Positions 33,880 through 44,995 of a stretch of DNA of 64,000 nucleotides are shown in pieces. The translations under genes and the position numbers were made by a program. Position 1 is the first letter of the stretch, and every line of letters starts with the position of its first letter. The notes beneath the pieces are model-generated. The model searched no databases. It had not been told where the DNA came from and saw only the letters and a program-made list of their open reading frames with translations. Location of the stretch: assembly GCA_009599575.1 (NCBI GenBank), contig VWND01000076.1, positions 1,674,001-1,738,000 of the forward strand, written 5' to 3'. The DNA is from Blumeriella jaapii. Its lineage: Eukaryota > Ascomycota > Leotiomycetes > Helotiales > Drepanopezizaceae.

Positions 33880-35075
33880 CTATACCCACTGGCTGGACAC
33901 GAAAGAGGGACGCGTACAGCGGATATCATACCACTGTTGCACGATATCCTCGTTGAAGCTTTCCACGCTATCGGCTACGCTGCCACTGAAGAGATCGCAG
34001 CGCGGCAACCCGGTGTCTTCTTCGAAAGTCAGGGAGTAGGAGGAGCAGGCTTCATTGGCGTCCTGGGTGGTCATTAGCATAGTCACTACACCATTACCTC
34101 TGCCCTTCTGGTTTTTTCATCGATCGATGCCCAAGCATGATGCCGTAGCCAGAAGAACGTAAATAGAAAGGCAAAATCAGAGAAACATACCGCACATAAC
34201 TCATAACATCCACCCAACGTGACCTCCTCACCCCGACTATCCTCCCAATACTGAACTATCTGGGATCCGCTTTTCGGCAGCCCATGAACACCACAGTGAA
34301 AGGTAAATGCGCTTGGTCTCCCCCGTCACCTTCGCTTCCGTCGCGAACGTCTCCCAGACCCGATTCGCGGGGTACCGTACGGCCGCGCTGGGCGCCGGGG
34401 TTTCCGTGTGATAGACCCGGGATGGAGAAAGGGTGCGTGTCGCGCGATGGTAAGCGACGGAGTAAGGGATCGCCGTAAAGGTGGTGAAGTTCGTGGCCGC
34501 GGTGGCGTTGGAGGACGGCCAGGCCGGGTAGACGGAGGAGGAGCTGTTGCTGGACGCGGTGTGGCTTGCGCAGCTGCTGCTACTGATGCTGGAGGAGGGG
34601 CTGTATAATCGCGTGGTGCTCGTGGAGATGGTGAGCATGTTTGCCGAAGCTGTCATGGCCCACGCCAGAGAGCTGAGAGTCAAATGAACCATTGTGCTTG
34701 CGCTGGTAGAGGCTGGCGAGGACGTCGTGCTGGGAGAAGGGTAGCCTGGCGAGGAAAAGGCTGTTTGTCCCGCGGAAGAAGTGGAATCGGGAGAGCTGTA
34801 AACGGTCGAGAGAGTAGACGGGATAAAGCTGGTCAAGCTCTCCGACCAAGAGGCGCAAGTGTTCGCATATAAATGGTCATGACGCTTATCTCCCCAGGGC
34901 CACCAACCCCTACGTCTGTGCTGTAGATCTAAGGTTAGTGACCTTATTTCTCAGAAGGAGAGGGAATGGGAGTGTGTACAGGATTCTTTTGGACCGATTC
35001 CTGTGCATTCAAATGAAGAGCAGTTACTGCGTTGAGAAGCGCGGCGGCGCCAAGCATGGCAGAGACAAGCCGCAT
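33880..35075 (-). CDS. Secreted Ser/Thr-rich cysteine-containing protein
   Basis: Not recognised by name. Exons 35075-34980, 34920-34330, 34250-34191 and 34062-33880 (introns 59, 79 and 128 bases) give 309 residues in one frame. Residues 1-19 are a clear signal peptide (MRLVSAMLGAAALLNAVTA). A basic and aromatic stretch follows (HRRRGWWPWGDKRHDHLY) with a Lys-Arg pair that could be a Kex2-type processing site. The centre is Ser/Thr/Pro-rich with several N-x-S/T sequons (SNSSSSV, NATAATNFT), likely heavily glycosylated. The C-terminal 80 residues contain paired Cys (GCYELCA, NEACSSYSL, GLPRCDLF, YDIRC), a spacing reminiscent of PAN/apple-type folds. The exon phases all agree, which supports the model. 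It could be a cell-wall or effector-like protein; no function is claimed. Confidence 0.65.
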
Positions 35076-35718
35076 CCTAAGGGAAGGTGGTGGGTCGGAT
35101 GGATGCGAATGCCCAAAAAAAACCACACAAAATGGACAGCCTGTAGAGCCGACACAATCCATCTTATACTGCAATTGAATTGCAAAAACCGGGAGTAAGA
35201 TAATCTCAGGAGTATCGCGACGCGAGGGAGGGCAATGTGGGAACGTGATCGGCCAAGGCATGTCAGCCAAAATCCTCCCTCTTCCCAACGAGGCGAAACC
35301 CTTCAGATGACTCTGGTTGTGTTCAGACTATTGAAAAACCATCTGATTCTTTGGTCTATGTACATGGCTTTGGCGAATCAGAAGGCTGTCCTGAGTAGAA
35401 AACATTGCAGAAACCCCCCTTCGGAACTCCGGTTAATGAAAGCCAGTGATTGATTGGCATATCGGGGTATCGTACTCAAAATGAGCAAGGAGAAAACGTA
35501 ATTGCAGGCGTGAAGCATGTGTCTTCCAATCAATCCGCCCTTCGAAAGATACAAGCTCTGGGTTTGGGCATGTGCAGCGCATTGCTAGCACGTTTCTCTC
35601 ACGCCCGAGGTTGCGCGGAGGTATGAAAGCCTACACCAAAAGCCCGCAATGGCCTGTGACCTCCTATCCCTCCGCAGCAAGTCTTTCGTTGGGACTTTTC
35701 TCCCACGTGTTCAGGTAC
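35076..35718. other. Intergenic region
   Basis: Upstream of the secreted-protein gene and downstream of the 344-residue gene. No feature was recognised. Confidence 0.5.
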
Positions 35719-36753
35719 TTAATCCTCCCAAATCGTATCTAGGTTGAGATCACCCCGTCTCTCGGCACCACACACACTCCACCGCTTCCTCTTGTCGCGG
35801 CCAAATGTAGTTCCCAGGGTTCTTCCGCGAGACCCCGAAATATCAGGGACTTTAGACTTGGACGCTTCTCCATCTGCTGCATCCGCTGCCGCCTTCAGCT
35901 GTGCAATCCGCTCGGCTTCCAGAGCAGCCTCCTCGGCATCTGGTGTATCCGGAATGGTTTCCAGACTGGAGATACTGGGACTCCGTGATCGAGTGGAAGT
36001 TGGGGTAGAAGGTACAGAGGAAGAGCCGTACGATCCTGGATAGCTAAATGTGCTCGAGTAGCTTGTTGTACTCAGAAAGGAATCGTTGAATCGATACGAC
36101 GCATAAGAAGGCGAGGAGCTGACGGATGATGGTGTAGATGGAGCGACGCTGGCAACGGTCGCGTTTTGCGGAGCCAGGTATCGGAGAGGAGAGGAGGGCC
36201 GTCGGGTCTTGAAGCTCGCAGCTGGCGGCAGCCCCATGGTTGGCGAGCTGCTCCGCTCGGGAGCGGTCGGCGAGTGCTCCTCCACCAGATCTCCCGTCTC
36301 GCTGGTGTTTCCCGACGCTTCCCTCAAACCGCGGTTCGGCAGGCCAGGGAACACCTCGTCCACGGGCTTTCGAGGCGTTCGCACGCGGCTGGGCGAACCA
36401 AAGGGACTCGAGGAGCGGGAGTGTGGGGAAACTAGTATATGACCGGCTGCGTTGAAGCCAGGCAGAGACTGGGTCCGCGACATCGTAGGTGTAAAGGTCG
36501 AAGATTTCGAACGCAGGTGACCTCGCGAGTAGGGTGATGTGTTCCGCGCACGATATGATAGAGAGGGGGAGACGGCCATTGGGGACTGTGGTGAGGAGGG
36601 GATGGGTTCTGTCGATCGACGAATGTTGGGAGGCTTCTGCTTCCTGCTCTCCAGCTCGTTCTTGTAGCTTTCATCGATTTCCAGCAATCGCAGCGTAGGC
36701 ACTGCCGACGTCTTGAACTCTTCCATCCTCTCAGTCTCCGGGACGGGTTCCAT
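35719..36753 (-). CDS. Disordered Ser/Pro-rich hypothetical protein (344 aa)
   Basis: Single-exon frame with an ATG start and no recognised domain. It opens with an acidic-basic stretch (PETERMEEFKTSAVPTLRLL, YKNELESRKQKPPN). A long Ser/Pro/Arg-rich region follows, containing many SP and RSxS sites typical of phosphorylated regulatory proteins (SPHSRSSSPFGSPSRV). A short Ala/Glu-rich helix comes next (AEEAALEAERIAQLKAAADA), then a basic C-terminus (GRTLGTTFGRDKRKRWSV) ending LNLDTIWED. The conserved-looking tail may be a binding motif. Codon composition and length favour a real gene. Confidence 0.6.
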   Translation of the reverse strand: MEPVPETERMEEFKTSAVPTLRLLEIDESYKNELESRKQKPPNIRRSTEPIPSSPQSPMAVSPSLSYRARNTSPYSRGHLRSKSSTFTPTMSRTQSLPGFNAAGHILVSPHSRSSSPFGSPSRVRTPRKPVDEVFPGLPNRGLREASGNTSETGDLVEEHSPTAPERSSSPTMGLPPAASFKTRRPSSPLRYLAPQNATVASVAPSTPSSVSSSPSYASYRFNDSFLSTTSYSSTFSYPGSYGSSSVPSTPTSTRSRSPSISSLETIPDTPDAEEAALEAERIAQLKAAADAADGEASKSKVPDISGSRGRTLGTTFGRDKRKRWSVCGAERRGDLNLDTIWED

Positions 36754-38789
36754 CGTGACGGGCGACGTGGTTCAGCTCGTCCCAGTGCACGTTACGGAGG
36801 ATGTTTTGCTCGTGTCCGAGATGGCGGGCGGCGGGCGAATGTCGACGTGAAATGCAAGGCAATGCCGGATTGCTTGACCGAGGCGTAAAGCGGTGACAGG
36901 GGAAGTAAAGCAAACGGTGCTCACGCTGTCCAGGGTCGTCCCGGCGTCTGGGCGGAGTGGAGTGACTCGGCATGTGTGTGAGCAGGCTTAGGTGGACGAA
37001 GCGCGACGGCGGAGGGCAATACCAGCAGCCATGCTCGCCTTGGTTGTATTGTACAGTAGAGCACTGTACCGTCCTGTACCTGAGGATGTGTCGAGAGTGG
37101 AAGGGTAGGTAGGATTGAGGGAAGAGAGGCGAAGGCGAAGGTGAGGAAGAGGAAGAGGAAGAGGAAGAAGAGAGGAAGTTGTGGAGGCGGGATGAGTCGC
37201 TTAGACCCGAGCGACCGAGCTACTACCAACTGGGTTAGGCTGACTTCGACTCGACTACACAGACCGCGGACTTTGTTCTCTCCATTACATCGTAAATTGA
37301 ATGCACCGGGTAAGGCGCCTAACCAAGAGACCAAGAGATCAAGAGACCAACAAGAGGCCCAAAGAGAAGCACGAGGCTCATGTCTTACTCATCACATACA
37401 TACATACAAACTTACATTAGGTACGTACAGTATGTACTTCCCTCTCTCTCCACACGGTGTCCTCGCTGCCGGAGAAAGTTCCTTGCACGTACCTAACTAC
37501 AATACCAACACACCTACAGTACCGTCCCGATGAGTTCGTTCATGGGTTTCAATACCGCACTGCACTATGATCGATCTTCGTTACCGATGCCGCCGCTACG
37601 CGCAGCAGATCTCTCGTCTTGACTCTGAAGTGAGTGACTTGGCAGCTCACTAGGAGCCTTTAAGGTTCGATCGGCCTGATCCACGAGATGCTTCAAGTGC
37701 CTGCAATCAAGGGTACTCCAAGTCAGCACGGTACGGAGTCGTGGATCACGAGCACCGCTTGCGGCGGCGGCGGCTGCTATCTTTTCTTCTGCTACGGCAC
37801 AGCGGCCGGCGTCGAGGTTACATTCGTGCAAGTGGCCACCCATGAACGTGACGAGGGTGCCGGCCTTCATGACTCGGGCGTGCTTTGAAACATGGAGCAC
37901 CGTGAGACAAACGGAATCGGATACATTTCCGGTGCCGTCGAGCAGAGGTCCCGTCCGACGCCCAATTCTCGGCCACTCCTGGCTGATTAGAGGGGACAAA
38001 AAAGGAAAATCAGAGCCGAGAAGGCGAGCTTTTCTAGACGACAGCACGATTGATCCTGTCCTGTCCTGTCCTGTCCTGTGCTGTACTGTACATCTTGTAC
38101 ACACGGAGCACTCGAGGCGTCGAACAACACTAAGAAGGATCCGAAAGAGAAGCAAAGATGGGCAAGTATTAAAGTTCAAGACAGGCTAGCTGTTGGACTC
38201 GTAGTTGAGAACAGAGAACGTAGAAATAAGCTCTGATGTCTCGAAAGGTAGAATAAGGTAGCCAGCTAGGTACTGTAGGAAGAGAATCTACGGTAGAGCG
38301 ATCATGATACGGCAAGTCTTCCAGGTGGTGATATGGCGGACCCTTTCTAACACGCAGAATCATGGATTCCAACTCCTGTTGCGGGCACAGCAAACAAGGA
38401 GGCGTCATGGCAAGCTCACAAATTTCCCCTGCTGTCGCTCAATACAGTGTGTGCTGCGTGTAATCATTGTAAACGCGTATGAATAAGGGGTTGGGCAGAG
38501 CGGGCATTGGGGCTACGTTTATCCGAGAATTGGCGATTCTAGTGGCTTTGTTTGAGCTTTCGTCCATCCCCCTACTGTAGCATTTTTCAAGCATCATCTT
38601 CACACCACCAAGTTTGATATCGTCGGCGCAGTCTCGCAACAATCCCCAGATTGGGGAAAGACTGCTACTCCACCATCTTCTCCCGAACAGCGAGCATCCT
38701 GGCGACTCGAGTAGCGGCACTCCTCGATCACCACATGCGATTCTAAACGGCAATCTGTCAGTTGAGGATACGGGAAGCAGACCGCAGCC
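36754..38789. other. Long intergenic region
   Basis: About 2 kb without a convincing gene, between the starts of the minus-strand gene at 36753 and plus-strand anp1. It holds GTACAGTA-type motifs near 37050-37080 and 37427, CATA repeats near 37396, an (CCTGT)n repeat running into CTGTACTGTAC at about 38055-38092, and a purine-rich AGGAAG tract at about 37130-37180. A minus-strand open frame at 37565-38179 lacks family resemblance. Confidence 0.5.
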
Positions 38790-39983
38790 ATGGGGCCGGC
38801 ACGAGTAGGGCGGCGGAGTCCCGTTACCTGGATCGTCTTTGTGGTGTTGACAATCTTCATCTTCGTTTTCCTCTTCTCCCCGTCGAGTAGCGATTCGGCG
38901 TTGGTGAAGAGTCGTACAGCCAACGCGGCTTCGAATCCTCTCTCTCCGCCTACATCGCCCTTTCGCAAGCAGAATGGGAAATCCTCGAGCGGGAAGCGGA
39001 TACCACCCCCAGTGGTGCACTACTACATGAACAATGTTACGACTACCAGCGATCCGCTGGCGAACAGGGAGACGATCTTGATTCTCACTCCTCTGGCCGT
39101 TTTCTATAAGGGATACTGGGACAACTTGCTACGCTTGGATTACCCGCATGAGCTTATCACGTTGGCCTTTATAATCCCGAAGAACAAGGAAGGAAATGCG
39201 GCGACGACGCAACTCCAAGAACAGATCGTCCGTACCCAAAAGTCGGGCCCCGTCAGCCAGCGCTTTGCCAGCATAATCATCGAGCGTCAAGATTTCGATC
39301 CTCCTTTGCAGTCCCAGACTGAAGCCGAGCGCCACAAGATGGAGAACCAGAAGGTGAGACGCGCAGCCATGTCCAGAGCCCGAAACTCCCTCCTCTTCAC
39401 GACGCTCGGCCCCTCTACCTCCTGGGTTCTCTGGCTCGACGCGGATGTGATTGAGACGCCACCTACCCTGATCCAAGACCTAGCCTCCCACGACAAGCCC
39501 ATCGTCGTCCCCAACTGCTTCCAGCGCTACACCGACCCCAAGACCAATAAACTCGCCGAGCGCCCTTACGATTTCAACAGCTGGCAGGACAGCGAAACTG
39601 CGCGCAAGCTGGGAGACTCAATGGGACCGGACGAGATCCTTCTCGAAGGTTATGCGTCCATGGCTACATACCGGACCCTGATGGCATATTTGGCCGATGA
39701 TCGCGGAGATCCCCGGCAAGAGATACCTCTGGATGGCGTTGGCGGTACGGCCCTGTTGGTCAAGGCCGATGTCCATCGCGACGGGGCCATGTTTCCTCCG
39801 TTCCCATTCTACCATCTCATTGAAACAGAGGGATTTGCGAAGATGGCCAAACGATTGGGGTGGGCCGCAACCGGCTTACCGAATTACAAAGTGAGCAAAC
39901 CTTTTTCTTGTCTAATGTGTCACTATCACAGAATCATGTACTGATTGAGACGCCAGGTGTACCACGTCAACGAGGGGGATTGA
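38790..39983 (+). CDS. anp1: Mannan polymerase II subunit Anp1 (GT62 alpha-1,6-mannosyltransferase)
   Basis: Golgi type II membrane glycosyltransferase of family GT62 (Anp1/Mnn9/Van1), which extends the alpha-1,6-mannan backbone of N-glycans. Exons 38790-39890 and 39957-39983; the short last exon supplies VYHVNEGD and the stop. 375 residues: short cytosolic tail, TM anchor at about 13-31 (TWIVFVVLTIFIFVFLF), stem, then the catalytic domain. Diagnostic Anp1-type segments: PPPVVHYYMNNVTTTSDP, ILILTPLAVFYKGYWDNLLR, YPHELITLAFIIP, the metal-binding DxD region WVLWLDADVIETPP, NCFQRYTDP, DGVGGTALLVKADVHRDG and FYHLIETEGFAKMAKRLGW. Resemblance to Anp1 is clearly stronger than to Mnn9. Confidence 0.94.
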
Positions 39984-40690
39984 GAAAACACGGCATAGTC
40001 CACTCAAATATATCTTCACGGATATTTGAGCACAGCGGCCACCTTTTGAGAGGTCTGGTTTTGCGGGAAGAGCGGTGCAGACGGAGCACGCAAGATAACG
40101 ACAAAACGAAACCCAAAAATGAGCTGCGATGCGCATGCGACGAGTGAGATGGCGGTGCATAACGAGAGAAGTGGGCGTGTCTGTGTACGGCGTTCTGTGG
40201 CATGGCAGCCGTGGATGGGATTCGGCTAGCGTGGAACTTTTTCATCGAGTAGTAGATGGAACGTGAAGAGCATGGATTGCTTGTGTACCTATGTAATGTA
40301 TATCATAGACAGCGTTCTGGAGATTTCATCAACATAATAGCGGCGGAACATTCCTGCTTCGTCCGGACTTTGCGTGCTCGTGCTCTTGCTCTTGCTTGAC
40401 CGAGTGAGCAGAGTAAGAGTGGAAAAGGAGCGTTTCAGGATTTGATGTCGTGGAATTTGTGTCTTGTATGTGCTTGTCCATGCCATGCACACCAGCAAAT
40501 CTCGCTCGCTCGCTCGCTCAGCAATGCTATTGCTATGCCCCGAAATGCACTTCCCAAATCTCTGGCCAGATACCAGGCAGGATCCCCAGCAAATCTAGCA
40601 GGCCCTCATGTGTCCAATCTCACTTTTTTCATCTCCAGTTTCCCGGTGAGATCCAAACCCTTCGCACCACGCCATCCATCCTCCCCTCCA
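39984..40690. other. Convergent intergenic region
   Basis: Between the 3' ends of anp1 (plus) and pex4 (minus). Contains CGCTCG repeats near 40502-40518. Nothing else was recognised. Confidence 0.5.
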
Positions 40691-41269
40691 TCACCGCCTC
40701 TCCCTCTCCCTCTCCCTCTCTCTCTCGCCCTCCTCCTCCTCCTCCCCAACCTCCCCCTCAAACCTCTCCTCAGCACACCAAAAGCCCACCAAGCCCCTCG
40801 CGCCCAGGGCATCCCCGTCCCGCAACAAGGCCGCGACCTCGACGCCGAGCGGGCTCTCGACGCCCGGCTCGCCCAGCAGACGGCCCACGGCCTCGAGCGC
40901 GCCCACGACGCCCAGCACGGGCGTCCAGGCCTCCTTCAGCAGGTCCAGGCAGACCTCGCCCGTGCGCCAGTCGACGTTCGGGTGGCAGATGCGCGTCTCG
41001 AAGCGGATCGTCGGCGCCTGGTTCGGGTAGCCGGCGGGAATCGCGATCGCGAGCAGCCAGCGGCCGGAGTGGTAGCCGGTCGAGGCCGGCAGCGCGGCGC
41101 CGTGCAGCACGGCGCGCAGCTGGAGGAGCGACGACGAGGACTGCGGCGCGAGGGAGACGATGAAGGGGTGCGAGGAGGGCGGCGCCGCGTTGAAGGCCGA
41201 GAGCTCGGTGAGGAGACGTTTGGTTGGTGTGCGGGAGGAGGAGGAGGAGGAAGAGGAGGAGGGCGCCAT
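40691..41269 (-). CDS. pex4: Peroxisomal ubiquitin-conjugating enzyme E2 (Pex4)
   Basis: Single-exon E2 of 192 residues, of the peroxin-4 type, which mono-ubiquitinates the import receptor Pex5 so that it can be recycled from the peroxisomal membrane. After a poly-Ser N-terminus come the E2 elements: KRLLTELSAF, SGRWLLAIAIPAGYPNQAP, IRFETRICHPNVDWRTGEV and the active-site Cys in GEVCLDLLKEAWTP, then VGALEAVGRLLGEPG and SPLGVEVAALLRDGD. The tripeptide HPN and the Cys eight residues downstream are in the canonical positions. The C-terminus ends in an unusual Glu then Glu-Arg repeat (EEEEEGERERERERERR) encoded by a CT/CTC microsatellite at about 40694-40745; it is probably variable and dispensable. 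The very high GC content of this gene differs from its neighbours. Confidence 0.88.
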   Translation of the reverse strand: MAPSSSSSSSSSRTPTKRLLTELSAFNAAPPSSHPFIVSLAPQSSSSLLQLRAVLHGAALPASTGYHSGRWLLAIAIPAGYPNQAPTIRFETRICHPNVDWRTGEVCLDLLKEAWTPVLGVVGALEAVGRLLGEPGVESPLGVEVAALLRDGDALGARGLVGFWCAEERFEGEVGEEEEEGERERERERERR

Positions 41270-42304
41270 GGTGTTTGGTGGGCTTTGCGTCTTGCGCGAT
41301 GAGAGATAGCTGTAAACGGTACGGGGGGGTGTTTGAGAGGGCTGTCGAGAGAGAAGATTGTGTTTGCTGCGACTTTGCAGAACTGCTTGCGCGAACTGCT
41401 TCGAATGTCTAAGGAGAGGTTGGGTGGTGTTACTGATTCGAGAGCTCTGGATTGTTAGGCGCAGGTGAGCTTGCTAGGAGGTTGGACGAGGCTGAGAGTC
41501 GACTTGGTACTGTAATGGCAGAAACCATATAAGCGACACTCGCGTCCCCGGACTCGTTTCAAAGTCAACAGTCATCTTCGCTATTCCCGCCGTCGCTACG
41601 AAGCTAACTTTCGTGGTCACTTTCATCATTGGTTACGCGTCGAGGAACGAATCCGGGTCATGTAAGTTATGTTCATTATGTTTGGCATCAGCACAGAGTG
41701 CGAGCATCTCGCAAATTATCGCGTCATCTATCTCTGCTTTCTCTCCACCAGTCCCTAACTCGGGACGAAAGCAAGTTGCGCCATAGCCCATCGGTCCATT
41801 GCCCGCCCTATCAACCCAACCATCAGATAGAATCGAAATTTTTGCCCCTCCTCTCCTGTGCCCAGGGCTGGAGAGCAGATATGGCCGCGTAGAGCGAAAT
41901 CCCGCAAGAAAGAAACCGGCCATGTAGAGACACTCGCTGTATCTCGTCTTCCATGCCGCCCGAAGACCTAACCCTACGTGAAAACAGCCACGTCGGTCGC
42001 AAGAGATGCCGCCCCAGTCCAGTCTAAAATCCAAGTCGGAAGACGCGCAAAGTATCCGTGCATGAAAGATGTTTCAAGCCCAATGTCGAGAGGTGAGATA
42101 CCATGATTGAGGTCTATGCTAGAAAGTCGCTGAAAGTGCCGAGCAAATAGAAAAAGAAGAAATGCAGAACCGAGTCGAGTCGACGAGGTCTGAAAAGGGA
42201 AATATGCACATGAAATTCCGTTGCTCGTCGTCTATACATCAAACATCGAGCACCGCGCTCATCCGGGGTCAACTGTTCGCAGCGACCATGGAAAATGAAC
42301 AAGC
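41270..42304. other. Intergenic region
   Basis: Upstream of pex4 and downstream of the 896-residue gene. Open frames on both strands at about 41629-42034 overlap one another without family resemblance. Probably 3' and 5' untranslated sequence plus spacer. Confidence 0.5.
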
Positions 42305-44995
42305 TCAGGATGCCGCAGAGCCGGGCTCCTTGTGCTTCCAGAACTGTATCATATTGCTGATACGCTTTCCTGTACTCTTTTTCTCCTTTTTCTCGCCCCC
42401 GGTGGCAGTCTGGGGTGTGGACTCGATTGATAGCTTACTCTTTTCGCCATGGGAGCTACTGATGAGTCGTGAAAGACTAACCATACTTGATCGCTTGCGA
42501 CCAACGGTTGCCGAGGATAGAGAGGCGGATCGGTGGTTTTCTCGAAATATGGGGTAATTGCCGCTGTTGTCTTTCGTGGTGGAGTTGCTGCTCGATAATG
42601 AAGGTACGTCATCAACAGAGACTCTAAGCTCAGGACCCGGCTCTCCCATCAGCAACGACTGGAAAGCGTTTTCGTCGGTGAAAGAAGAGGGAGCAGTTGA
42701 AATGCGCTGAGTGTCGTACGAGAAAGGCGAGCGCGGGGAAGGGAAGGAGGCTTGACTAGCCGACCGAGGTGTGCTTGGGGTATGAAAGGGTGGCTGCAGG
42801 GCTAGTTGCGAAGAGAATGGCTGGATTTCAACGGGAGCCAGATCCTTCGCCGGTCGTGGTCGAGAAGAGGGCGTTGCTGTTGAATCCGAAGATTGAGCTC
42901 TCGAATCAGGTCTCGGCGGGACAGAATCATCGACAATCTCCACGGGGCCACTCTCCTCCTGAATTGGATCGTCGACGAGGGACGTTGTCGAATGTGCTGA
43001 TTTCGAAGAGCTCATGTTTCGACGTCTTTCTTCACCACCGTTCCTTTTAACCCCGTGTTGGAAGGCAGCTTCGTGAGAATCCATAGGGTTCTCGAAGCCT
43101 GTACCGTTGGAGTCCACAACCTTGATATCGATACCAAAATTGGCGTCTACGTCAATCTCGACATCGTCTTTCTTACTGCTTGTCTCCTTCACGGACGGTG
43201 TCTTGGCGTCTTCCCACTCCTCATCTTCATCCTCCTCAAAAACGTCTTCCATTCCCATCGTCGAGCTACTCCCAAGTCTACTGAGACCAAATCGAGGGTT
43301 CTCGAATTCTGGAGCACTTTCAGTGCGTCGATGATAGTGCATTCCAGGCCCAGAGAATCCACACAAGCCTGCAGCGCTGTGCATAGCACGCTTTTTCTTG
43401 CCGTTCTTTTGAGACATATCCCAGTCATCACCAAAACTCGAAGGGGTATTGAACGGTCCGAGAGCAGCATCAAGGTCAATTATGGGGCTCATGGAATCTT
43501 CCTGAGGCGGGAGCTTGCGAGGCTTCCAGTTGGTAAAATCCGTCTGAACTTGTAGCCTCTGAGATGACGGTGGTTCAGGTGCATCGAAATCGAAGTCGTT
43601 CGTCTTGGCTGCGGGTGTGTATGATCTGAGAGGTGGGGTAGGGGATCGGCGAGAGAGCTTTGGCTTTCTGTGTCGGGATTTTCGTGAGAGAATTGACCCG
43701 GCCCAGGATTTTACTTTCTTATTCTTGCTCGGCTTTCTAGATATTGAAGAGCGCCTCGAACTTGTACGACGGACTTCCATAGACTCGATCGGGACATCTG
43801 GAGAAGTCAACTCTGGCGAGGATGGTGCGGTTTCAGCCTTCTTGGACTCTTTTGCTGATGACGCAGCACTGGTTGGACGAGATCTCGGAGACGATTCGCC
43901 GGAAGCGCTTTCGTGGCCAAAAAATGACCATTTCTTCGCTGATCTTGGTGTTGAAGGAGCTGATTCTGCCGCAAGGTCATTGACAAGCGAAAGAGAACCT
44001 CGTCTCTGCGACGCAGTGTTCGGACAATCCAGCTGGTCCCTGTCCAGGATTGGCTCCGCGGTCCGAGGCCTGACATCCATTACCCTGGTGGTCGACGGCA
44101 TGTAAAAACGCTTTTCCTTCGACGAAGGCGACGATGCTCCACCCGACATGACGGAAGAAAGTGAGTTCGACACCGAATGGCCAGGGCGGACAGTGCTGGA
44201 GGAGTCGCTGGAGACCACTGACAACGGTCGGGGAATAATTGAGACCTCGTCAGAGAATCCGACCCGGGTGTTCTTGAACATCCTAGGACTGTTCTCTGGA
44301 TCTTCTATGTCACTACGTGAGCTCGCGAGCTGAAGTGCCGCATCGACGGATCCAGGCCTCCTAGGATGATGCTCTTGGACGGCCGAAGGTGTAGGTGGAG
44401 CGCTTGCACCTCGAGTGTTACTAGCATTAGGTTTTAGAATGAAAGTCAAGTCGCCCACGCTGATAGCAGCTGATCTTCTATGAGCGTGTCCTCGACGACC
44501 TCCAGGGGTTCCAAACGAAGAAGCCGTGTGAGGAAAAGCTCCTTCTGATTTGGTGGGACTTGTCGATACCGATACTCCGGCGCCAGTCATGCCATCGCTA
44601 CCTAAGAACTCGGAAACGTTACTCGGTCGGGCTGGGATGGTGCTTGGCGATATCTGCGGCGTCTCGAGTGATGGCGAGCCAAACGAGAATGCCGGAAGCT
44701 GTTCGCCTTCACCAGATGCCCGGTCCTTCGACTTGCTCCGAGTCTCGATAGCACTCAGTTGCCGTCGGCCCGACGCTCTCGAGAAGGAGGATGGCGCCGA
44801 TCTCGAGCCAGTGATTGGTTCTGGAAATGACTCTCTGGCGGGAAAGACGAAGCTGGGGAGCGGGAGAGGCCCGGGGCTGTTCAATCGGGATGAGTGTGAC
44901 GGTGAGACACTGTCATCGGTAGGGGTGCGCAATTGGTCATGGCCCAGGTCCATCGCATCGACCGACATTCTGCTGATTGATATCGCAGCCGCCAT
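42305..44995 (-). CDS. Large Ser/Pro-rich disordered protein (896 aa)
   Basis: An uninterrupted 896-codon frame, the longest in the window, starting at the ATG of MAAAISISRMSVDAMDLG. No catalytic domain was recognised. Most of the protein is Ser/Pro/Thr/Arg-rich with dense SP, RRxS and SRKPS sites, suggesting a phosphorylated scaffold. Blocks that look conserved include LPLPSFVFPARESFPEP near the N-terminus, the basic KKVKSWAGSILSRKSRHRKP in the middle, an aromatic block FDFDAPEPPSSQRLQVQTDF followed by NWKPRKLPPQEDSMSPIID, an acidic block EDVFEEDEDEEWEDAKTP, and a Lys-rich C-terminus ending GKRISNMIQFWKHKEPG. The function is unknown. A 5' leader intron upstream is possible (see 44996-47753). 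Confidence 0.75.
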   Translation of the reverse strand: MAAAISISRMSVDAMDLGHDQLRTPTDDSVSPSHSSRLNSPGPLPLPSFVFPARESFPEPITGSRSAPSSFSRASGRRQLSAIETRSKSKDRASGEGEQLPAFSFGSPSLETPQISPSTIPARPSNVSEFLGSDGMTGAGVSVSTSPTKSEGAFPHTASSFGTPGGRRGHAHRRSAAISVGDLTFILKPNASNTRGASAPPTPSAVQEHHPRRPGSVDAALQLASSRSDIEDPENSPRMFKNTRVGFSDEVSIIPRPLSVVSSDSSSTVRPGHSVSNSLSSVMSGGASSPSSKEKRFYMPSTTRVMDVRPRTAEPILDRDQLDCPNTASQRRGSLSLVNDLAAESAPSTPRSAKKWSFFGHESASGESSPRSRPTSAASSAKESKKAETAPSSPELTSPDVPIESMEVRRTSSRRSSISRKPSKNKKVKSWAGSILSRKSRHRKPKLSRRSPTPPLRSYTPAAKTNDFDFDAPEPPSSQRLQVQTDFTNWKPRKLPPQEDSMSPIIDLDAALGPFNTPSSFGDDWDMSQKNGKKKRAMHSAAGLCGFSGPGMHYHRRTESAPEFENPRFGLSRLGSSSTMGMEDVFEEDEDEEWEDAKTPSVKETSSKKDDVEIDVDANFGIDIKVVDSNGTGFENPMDSHEAAFQHGVKRNGGEERRRNMSSSKSAHSTTSLVDDPIQEESGPVEIVDDSVPPRPDSRAQSSDSTATPSSRPRPAKDLAPVEIQPFSSQLALQPPFHTPSTPRSASQASFPSPRSPFSYDTQRISTAPSSFTDENAFQSLLMGEPGPELRVSVDDVPSLSSSNSTTKDNSGNYPIFRENHRSASLSSATVGRKRSSMVSLSRLISSSHGEKSKLSIESTPQTATGGEKKEKKSTGKRISNMIQFWKHKEPGSAAS

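Noticed and set aside
37565..38179. 204-codon minus-strand frame
   Set aside because: The N-terminal part crosses a CCTGT repeat, no ATG-supported start fits and no domain was seen.
41633..42034. 133-codon minus-strand frame downstream of the 896-residue gene
   Set aside because: It overlaps an equally open frame on the other strand and shows no family features.
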